This document shows positions 58,184 through 64,000 of a stretch of 64,000 bases of DNA, piece by piece; position 1 is the stretch's first letter; each line of letters opens with the position of its first letter. The DNA comes from Gordoniibacillus kamchatkensis (GTDB lineage Bacteria; Bacillota; Bacilli; Paenibacillales; NBRC-103111): NCBI RefSeq assembly GCF_000829455.1, contig NZ_JXAK01000024.1, forward strand, positions 33,115 through 97,114. Direction: 5' to 3'. Both the position numbers and the translations under genes were made by a program. The notes below the pieces were generated by a model that made no database searches, had not been told where the DNA came from, and worked only from the letters and a program-made list of their open reading frames with translations.

Positions 58184-59077
58184 GTGGAAGCTCGAGTACA
58201 GACATCGAAACGGGAGCGAATAAAGCCGAAAGAAGCAATGTCTCCCCGGAGCATGCAAGATTTTGTTTGGAAACTGATACTGACCGTCATATTGCTTGCG
58301 TTTGCCATCAGTATGGTCTTGCCTTTTTTATGGATGATTTCGACCTCTTTAAAGAAGCCTATCGAGGTTTTTGCCTATCCGATTCAGTGGATACCTCACA
58401 CGTTTCAATGGGACAACTACAAGGAGGTTTGGAGCGGACCCCGGTCATTCTGGATTTATTATTGGAATTCAATCAAGGTAACCGGATTAACGGTGATTGG
58501 TACTGTGATGGTGAGCTCTGCCGCCGCCTATGGATTTTCACGCATTCGCTTCAAAGGCAGGGATACAGTGTTTATGATTTTTTTAGCCACCATGATGGTG
58601 CCGGACCAAGTGACGTTGATTCCCAGGTTTATTTTATTTAACTACCTCGGCATCTACAATACGCATCTGTCGCTTATTATTCCGGGTATTTTTACCGCGT
58701 TCGGCACGTTCTTGATGCGGCAATTCTATATGACGGTTCCGAACGAATTATCGGAGGCAGCCAGGATGGAAGGGGCGAATCATTTTCGGATTTGGCTCAA
58801 GATTCTGGTTCCGTTGTCGAAGCCGACCTTGGTTTCGCTGGTCATCTTAAGCTTTACATGGAACTGGAACGAGTTCGTGAATCCCCTCGTGTTTTTGAAT
58901 AAGAAAGAACTGTTTACAGTTCCGCTCGGGCTAACGAATTTCATCGATGAAGCGGGCACCGAATATTCGCTTATGATGACAGCTGCCGTGAGCTCCATTT
59001 TGCCGGTAATCGTGTTGTTTTTGGCCTGTCAAAGGTGGTTTATCGAAGGTGTCGTATCCAGCGGCGTGAAAGGTTAA
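58184..59077 (+). CDS. CUT1-type sugar ABC transporter permease 2
   Basis: A 297-residue protein with a basic N-terminus, six hydrophobic helices and the EAA loop EAARMEGANHFRIWLKILVP (about 190). It belongs to the MalG/UgpE-type family and pairs with permease 1. GTG 58184 is preceded by GAGGGAGGGGGG. The frame is intact. Confidence 0.88.
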   Translation: MEARVQTSKRERIKPKEAMSPRSMQDFVWKLILTVILLAFAISMVLPFLWMISTSLKKPIEVFAYPIQWIPHTFQWDNYKEVWSGPRSFWIYYWNSIKVTGLTVIGTVMVSSAAAYGFSRIRFKGRDTVFMIFLATMMVPDQVTLIPRFILFNYLGIYNTHLSLIIPGIFTAFGTFLMRQFYMTVPNELSEAARMEGANHFRIWLKILVPLSKPTLVSLVILSFTWNWNEFVNPLVFLNKKELFTVPLGLTNFIDEAGTEYSLMMTAAVSSILPVIVLFLACQRWFIEGVVSSGVKG

Positions 59078-59122
59078 CGGTTCTACAGTTTACTCTATAA
59101 AACAATTAAGGGGTGTACATGG

Positions 59123-60502
59123 ATGAACTACAAAGCAATGAGTTGGGTGTTGACGGGTTCGCTATTAATGGCCATGCTCACAGGCTGCTCCGGCGGCCAA
59201 CCGCAAGCTGACAAGGGAAAGGGCGCTCCGGCGGCTTCCCCGGCAGAGGGAGGAAACAAGCCTCAAGAACCCGTTACGATAAACTTCTGGGGCGCTATTC
59301 CGGAAGAGTCGGGCCCGGCGAAGGTAGTGGAAAATTGGAATAAAGCCAACCCTGACATCAAGGTCAATTATAAACGGTTTGTTAACGACGAGGCCGGCAA
59401 TACGAAGCTCGAAACGGCGTTGCTTGCCAACGGAGAAGTGGATGTGTTTATCAGCTATAGAGCGGATAAAGTAATGAAGCGCATCGATTCCGGGATGGCG
59501 GAACCGCTCGACGCTTATATCCAGAAAGATAATTTTAACGTCGAGGAGAACTTCGGCAAGCAATCCATAGTCAAGGTGAAAAATCAAACGTATTACATCC
59601 CGGCTATCATTTTGAACGATTTCGTCACATTGAATAAAAAGTATCTCGATGACGCCAAGCTGCCTATCCCCAAAGATTGGACTTGGGAGGACTATAAAGA
59701 CTATGCCCAAAAATTAAGCAAGGGAGAAGGGGCCAACAAAATCTGGGGCTCTATGGTCGGGAACGTTCCGAAAGTTTATGAGTGGATGGATAAGGCGGTC
59801 AAAATGCCGATTGGGCCGGACGCATTTTATACAAGCGACGGCAAGAGCAACTTCGAGCATCCGGCTTTCAAGAAGTATCTCGACGATCAGATTGATTTGC
59901 AAAACAAATTGAAGGTGCAGCCCAATTTCGCGGAGGCGAAGGCGACCAAAATGGACGGCAACCAGATGTTTCTTTCGGGTAAAGCGGCCATGTTTTGGCA
60001 AGGGACGGCAGTCCTTCGCAATATTAAGAACCTGAAGGATTACCCGCACGATTTTGTAACTGCCTTTGCTCCTGTACCGAAGCAAAATAAGGACGATAAA
60101 TATGTAACGGCCGGGACGGGTTACTTGGATTTCGTTTCCATCAACTCGCGTTCGAAAGTAAAGGACGCGGCATGGAAGTTTGTGAAATGGTACGTTACCG
60201 AAGGCAACGAGCCGATGATTCAAGGCGGACGCGTGCCTGCATGGAAAAAGGCGGATCCGGATAAAGTCGTTAGCCTGATACTCGGGGACAACCCGGAAAA
60301 ACTGTTCGACGTGCCTTCCTTCAAATCTGCTCTCATGTTGGATAAAGAATTTATCGTGGACACCAAATTTAACAGCTCGCCGGAAATTCAGAAAATCGTA
60401 GAGGAAGAAGGCGAGCGTGCTTTTATCGGAGAGCAGAGCTCGGAGCAAGCCGTTAAAAATATGAAAAAGCGTGCCGACGAAGTTCTGGCAAAAAATAAAT
60501 AA
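59123..60502 (+). CDS. Lipoprotein sugar-binding protein of the ABC transporter
   Basis: A 459-residue extracellular solute-binding protein (SBP_bac_1 type). A lipoprotein signal with lipobox LLMAMLTGC puts the lipid-modified cysteine at position 22; it is followed by a Gly/Pro/Ala-rich linker, then the mature fold starting at VTINFWGAIPEESGPA. The remainder is typical (FVNDEAGNTKLETALLANGE, TYYIPAIILNDF, AAMFWQGTAVL). It presents a sugar or oligosaccharide to the two permeases; the ligand is unknown. ATG 59123 lies behind GGGGTG. Confidence 0.88.
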   Translation: MNYKAMSWVLTGSLLMAMLTGCSGGQPQADKGKGAPAASPAEGGNKPQEPVTINFWGAIPEESGPAKVVENWNKANPDIKVNYKRFVNDEAGNTKLETALLANGEVDVFISYRADKVMKRIDSGMAEPLDAYIQKDNFNVEENFGKQSIVKVKNQTYYIPAIILNDFVTLNKKYLDDAKLPIPKDWTWEDYKDYAQKLSKGEGANKIWGSMVGNVPKVYEWMDKAVKMPIGPDAFYTSDGKSNFEHPAFKKYLDDQIDLQNKLKVQPNFAEAKATKMDGNQMFLSGKAAMFWQGTAVLRNIKNLKDYPHDFVTAFAPVPKQNKDDKYVTAGTGYLDFVSINSRSKVKDAAWKFVKWYVTEGNEPMIQGGRVPAWKKADPDKVVSLILGDNPEKLFDVPSFKSALMLDKEFIVDTKFNSSPEIQKIVEEEGERAFIGEQSSEQAVKNMKKRADEVLAKNK

Positions 60503-60518
60503 GTTGGAGGGTTATCCT

Positions 60519-61912
60519 ATGAGCTCGGAATTGCATTATGAAGTGGCGGTTATTGGCGGCGGGCCGGCGGGCGTAGCAGCCGCCATAGCAGCTGCGCGTA
60601 CGGGAGCCAAAACGGTGTTGGTGGAGCCGAATTCATTTCTCGGAGGAGCAGGAACTGCCAGTATGGTCGGCCCTTGGATGACGAACTATTTTCAGGATAC
60701 TCAGGTCATTCGCGGAGTGTTTCAGGATGTTGTCGATGAATTGGTGCATTACGAAGGCTCAACCGGAACGTTAAAATGCCCGTACGATAATCCCGGAGAA
60801 ACGAAAGGAACGGGAGGCACATTACTCCGTTCGATGCGGAAATCCTTAAGTTCGTACTGAATAAATTAGTTTTGCAAGCGGGCTGCACTTTAAAGCTGAA
60901 TACCTTTGTCGATGAAGTGGAACATGTTAACGGAAAAGTGGTTTCCGTAGGGCTCAAGACAAAATCGACACGAACCAAACTAATCGCCAATATGTTTATC
61001 GATGCTACCGGGGACGGAGATATTGCCGTCGCGGCTGGAGCCAAGTATGAAATGGGCCGCAAATCGGACGGATTGACGCAACCCGTGTCGGCATTATTTA
61101 AAATGAGCTATATCGATATGGATGCTTTCATTGATTATACGCAAAAGAACCGAAACGAATTTATCTGGGTATCGTATCCGATCCTGCCCCCTAATTTGCC
61201 GGCTTTTTTTGCCGATCGGATGGTCTGCCTGAGCGGATTCAATAATCTGATCGCGCAAGGACAGCAAAGCGGCGAACTGTATCTTGGCCGGGAACGTATC
61301 ACCTTATTCTCGGATTACCGTAAGGGAGATATGTTGTTTAATGCTACACGTCTTAACCGGATTGACGCCACAAGCAACGAAGACTTAATCCGCGCGGAAA
61401 TCGATTTGCGAGAGCAGGTCATATCTCTGGTTGCCTTTGCTCGGAAATATTTGCCCGGGTTTTCACAAGCTTCGCTTTCCAGTGCGGCGTCCCGAGTAGG
61501 CGTTAGAGAGACGCGCAGAATTATGGGCGACTATGTGCTGAATCAGGAAGACGTGCTGCGTGGCCGCAAGTTTGACGACGGCATTGCAAAAGGATGTTTC
61601 CCGGTCGATATTCACAGCCCCCACGACAAAACCAATGTGTGGGTGGAGCTCAACGATGCGTATGATATCCCTTACCGTTGCCTATTGCCGATTGGTCTTG
61701 ATAACGTTCTGTTGGCCGGGCGGAACATGTCCGCAACGCATGAAGCACTGGCATCCTCGAGGGTACAATCCCATTGCATGGCTATGGGACAGGCGGCAGG
61801 CTTAGCTGCCGCCATGGCCTCGCAGGAAAAGGTGGGCACGCGGGAGATTAGCGTTGCTTCGCTGCAAAATAACTTACGGGCGCAACGTGCGATTGTCGCC
61901 GGTGATTTGTAA
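60519..61912 (+). pseudogene. FAD-dependent oxidoreductase, frameshifted
   Basis: The first frame has the N-terminal dinucleotide-binding motif VAVIGGGPAGVAAAIAAART and VLVEPNSFLGGAGTASMVG, typical of the FAD_oxidored (pfam12831) family. At about 60820 the frame shifts; the other frame continues with TPFDAEILKFVLNKLV, FIDATGDGDIAVAAGAKYEM (conserved FAD-dependent motif) and ends after GRNMSATHEALASSRVQ. Repaired length is about 464 residues. It is the last gene of the transporter unit (16 bases from the binding protein) and may oxidise the imported sugar or a derivative. One base missing near GGCACATTACTCC explains the break. Confidence 0.85.
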
Positions 61913-61949
61913 TCCTAAGTGAGATCGCAATCATGTATGATTCATCAGA

Positions 61950-61998
61950 CTGGCCGGGCCTCTAAACTACAGGAGCGCCTCGGCTAGTTTTTTTTCTA
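61950..61998 (+). terminator. Terminator after the transporter/oxidoreductase unit
   Basis: CTGGCCGGG pairs with CCTCGGCTAG-type bases (G-T wobbles) around a 20-base loop, followed by eight Ts. A second GCAGC/GCTGT hairpin with a T-rich tail lies at about 62049-62085. Confidence 0.7.
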
Positions 61999-62197
61999 AT
62001 TTGTCCTTAAGGAAACTAAAGCCGTACATATGCCGTAAATATGAAGTAGTCCCTGCAGCTGATGCTGTGGGGATTTTGATTTTAGCTCCAAATGTATAAT
62101 AGATATAATAAATTTTTCTCTGACACACCGTTTAAACACATGATACGATGAAAGCAGGCATTTACCTGAGAGAACTTAGCTGGTCAACATAAATGTT

Positions 62198-62404
62198 GTG
62201 GTTTTCCTCATTGAAATATACAAAGTAAATACGTTCAAATGCTTCGTGCCCGAAGGATGGGGACTTCTGCTGCTGACTATCGATACGGTGAAAGCGCGGG
62301 GATTAGGTGTAACGTTTTATTTCGCGGGCAATGAAGTTTGGCTATCGGAGTTTGTCTCCGCTTCATGCTGCTTAATAAATCAATGGCCGGAAAGGAGCCA
62401 ATAG
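62198..62404 (+). pseudogene. kptA: C-terminal remnant of kptA upstream of tatD
   Basis: The last 45 codons read LLLLTIDTVKARGLGVTFYF then AGNEVWLSEFVSASCCLI, a good match to the last strands of KptA/Tpt1 (ID......G..FY.S.NGVWLT..VP). The upstream part (VNTFKCFVPEGW) is poorly preserved and the N-terminal two-thirds of KptA are missing. The fragment ends at TAG 62402 and the tatD gene begins at 62406. It is the reciprocal half of what the 22.6 kb chimera lost. GAGTTTG-like surroundings show no functional start. Confidence 0.7.
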
Positions 62405-62405
62405 A

Positions 62406-63200
62406 ATGAACCACCAAATCATTGATATCGGAGTCAATTTAATGCATCGATCGTTCCATCCAGATCGTGAACAGGTGGTCATGAGGGCGGAAGCTAATGG
62501 TGTATGGCCATTAGTAATTACGGGGACTAGTCTAAGAAACAGTGTAGAGGCAGCGCATTATGCGGGGAAGGCGCCAAGGAAGTTATATTCAACTGCAGGA
62601 ATTCACCCCCATGACGCGAAGAACTGCAATAGAGAAACCTTGACGAAACTAAAGGAGCTGGCAGTTCTGCCTCAAGTAGTTGCCATAGGCGAGTGCGGTC
62701 TGGATTATAACCGTGACTTCTCGCCGCGCGACGTTCAAAGGAAGTGGTTCACTGAACAGGTAAATTTATCAGTTGAGCTGAACATGCCGCTATTTTTGCA
62801 TGAAAGAGAAGCTTTTTCGGATTTCGCCGCAATATTAAAAGAGTTCGATATTAAAAAGGCGGTTGTACACTGTTTTACAGGCAGTGAAAATGAACTGAAA
62901 TCATATTTGGAAATGGACTTGTATATCGGCATTACCGGTTGGATTTGTGACGAACGACGGGGAAAGCATCTGCGGGAGCTTGTCAAACTAATACCGTTGG
63001 ATCGTCTTATGATCGAGACAGATGCCCCATTTTTGACACCGCGTGATTTGCCAGTTAAGCCATCGGACGGAAGAAATGAATCTGCATTTCTGCCGCGTAT
63101 ATTACAAACAGTAGCCGCATGCATCGGCAAATCCCCGGACGATTTAGCTCAAGCGACCACAAATACCGCGAAACGATTTTTCGGCATTGGTTTGGAATAA
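62406..63200 (+). CDS. tatD: TatD-family metal-dependent nuclease
   Basis: A 264-residue intact protein of the E. coli TatD type: IIDIGVNLMHRSFHPDREQV (start), GIHPHD, AIGECGLDYNRD (metal-binding Glu), LHERE, VVHCFTG (His), YIGITGWICDERRG and METDAPFLTPRD (Asp). TatD enzymes are 3'-5' DNA/RNA exonucleases. Note that this copy is adjacent to the kptA remnant and its C-terminus is paralogous to the tail of the 22.6 kb chimera. ATG 62406 follows GGAAAGGAGCC. Confidence 0.9.
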   Translation: MNHQIIDIGVNLMHRSFHPDREQVVMRAEANGVWPLVITGTSLRNSVEAAHYAGKAPRKLYSTAGIHPHDAKNCNRETLTKLKELAVLPQVVAIGECGLDYNRDFSPRDVQRKWFTEQVNLSVELNMPLFLHEREAFSDFAAILKEFDIKKAVVHCFTGSENELKSYLEMDLYIGITGWICDERRGKHLRELVKLIPLDRLMIETDAPFLTPRDLPVKPSDGRNESAFLPRILQTVAACIGKSPDDLAQATTNTAKRFFGIGLE

Positions 63201-63613
63201 CATTTTTCTATCATTGAAAAGCTTCCTCTCGGTCAAATGCAATTAGCTGTGGATGTTATGTCCAGACAAGATCTTGTTTTTGTATGCGATACGTACATTC
63301 CCTTATTATGATACTTTGGACCGTTCTAGGGATAATCCGATTTTGCCATCAGAGGCTTGATAAATAACTGCGTATTGCATTTTTATCATGAGGTCTTTTT
63401 GTTTTCCTTTCAGCTAAAGGCTCCTACTTCTTCTGGCAACGGCATCATGGAGGAAGGGATGGGATAACGAAATAAAATGGAATAAATAAACATTGATTCT
63501 GTGTGAAATACCGTGGTAAGATGAACTTCCTGCCTCGAACAGGAAGCTAAGAACAAGCTAAAGATGATCTAAACTTGATGATTCGTTCTTCAAGATTGGA
63601 AAAACTTAAGCAC

Positions 63614-63642
63614 TTGAAATGCAGTCGAAAACATGATATATT
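63614..63642 (+). promoter_or_regulatory. rRNA operon promoter
   Basis: TTGAAA (63614-63619), a 17-base spacer and TATATT (63637-63642). No gene is seen in 63201-63613. Confidence 0.7.
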
Positions 63643-63675
63643 GTTTCTCGCTGTCGCCAAAACGGCGATTCGAAA

Positions 63676-63691
63676 TTGCTCTTTGAAAACT
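63676..63691 (+). promoter_or_regulatory. boxA-type antitermination site in the 16S leader
   Basis: TTGCTCTTTGAAAACT is the standard boxA of Bacillota rRNA leaders, found 110 bases before the mature 16S end. Confidence 0.8.
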
Positions 63692-63800
63692 GAACAACGA
63701 GTGAAGAAACAAGCAGTACAACACGCAAGTGTTAGGATTGAGCAATCAGCTCTAAAATAAACATGCTCGGTCTGGGCCTCGGCCTGAACGTAGTATGACC

Positions 63801-64000
63801 TTTATTGGAGAGTTTGATCCTGGCTCAGGACGAACGCTGGCGGCGTGCCTAATACATGCAAGTCGAGCGGATCCTCGTGCTTCCTTCGGGAAGCACTGGG
63901 GTTAGCGGCGGACGGGTGAGTAACACGTAGGCAACCTGCCTGTAAGACCGGGATAACTACCGGAAACGGTAGCTAAGACCGGATAGCTGGTCTTCTCGCA
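63801..64000 (+). rRNA. 16S ribosomal RNA, 5' 200 bases (runs out of the window)
   Basis: Starts TTTATTGGAGAGTTTGATCC then TGGCTCAGGACGAACGCTGG, followed by the V1 region and GTGAGTAACACGTAGGCAAC. The V1-V2 sequence is that of Paenibacillus-like bacteria. The gene is truncated by the window edge. Confidence 0.97.

Noticed and set aside
63575..63760. 61-codon frame in the rRNA leader
   Set aside because: It overlaps the rRNA promoter and boxA, so it is not a gene.
1..64000. CRISPR array
   Set aside because: No regularly spaced repeats with unique spacers are present. The only direct repeats are the pair at 11789/38709 and the 20-nt tandem.

Overview
The 3' end of the window carries the first 200 bases of a 16S rRNA gene. 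Its sequence (GTAGGCAACCTGCCTGTAAG, then a paired CGGAAACGGTAGCT segment) fits Paenibacillus or a close Paenibacillaceae relative. The YesM/YesN-type two-component system, the CUT1 sugar transporter and the gene-dense low-to-mid GC sequence agree with this. The 60 kb before the rRNA operon is an accessory island made of defence-like, toxin-antitoxin and RNA-repair genes, many of them broken.

Layout. 1-3.6 kb: an operon with the C-terminus of an unrecognised protein and two B12-binding radical-SAM-type proteins, one without the iron-sulfur cysteines. 3.6-9 kb: a hairpin-rich intergenic stretch, then a small protein, a NurA-like protein, a HerA-like ATPase and a frameshifted Hsp90-like (GHKL) ATPase. 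9.7-11.7 kb: a SHOCT-like small protein and a frameshifted large serine recombinase. 12.2-18.1 kb: a PD-(D/E)XK protein and a 1,391-residue NACHT ATPase with a C-terminal nuclease-like domain. 18.3-36.3 kb: an RNA-repair supercluster, described below. 36.8-38.7 kb: a DUF2075 nuclease-helicase. 38.9-41.1 kb: an AT-rich minus-strand island of small membrane proteins, a YidD-like protein and broken genes. 41.2-46.8 kb: an McrB/DUF2357 restriction pair and a membrane-anchored Mrr nuclease. 47.1-51 kb: two toxin-antitoxin pairs flanking a frameshifted TOTE-type primase-helicase. 51-53.6 kb: remnants of permeases and a PucR regulator. 53.8-61.9 kb: a YesMN-type two-component system, a sugar ABC transporter and a broken FAD oxidoreductase. 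62.2-64 kb: a kptA remnant, tatD and the rrn operon start.

The most striking content is the RNA-repair supercluster. It combines hen1-pnkp, kptA (chimeric with tatD), a NADAR-domain protein, two HEAT-like proteins, two WYL regulators, the Ro60 orthologue rsr, an RlaP-like nucleotidyltransferase and rtcB. Within it I find four Y-RNA-like genes: one upstream of hen1 and three in tandem upstream of rsr. They share a 5' signature beginning GAGGCGC and a 3' TTCCTC strand that close a long terminal stem. Two contain a T-arm, a 7-bp acceptor-like hairpin and a D-arm in that order, that is, a circularly permuted tRNA fold. A shared element of about 45 nt with an internal inverted repeat precedes both the hen1-linked Y RNA and the rsr-linked array, suggesting co-regulation, perhaps by the WYL pair. 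The inferred logic is that Y RNA plus Ro60 captures or tethers damaged RNA, while Hen1/Pnkp, KptA and RtcB process and religate ends.

Many genes carry single frameshifts or in-frame stops (GHKL ATPase, recombinase, hen1, pnkp, kptA, rsr, TOTE helicase, FAD oxidoreductase and others), whereas several very long genes are intact. Some lesions lie at homopolymers and could be sequencing errors. The kptA/tatD chimera, the permease fragments and several in-frame stops look like genuine decay.
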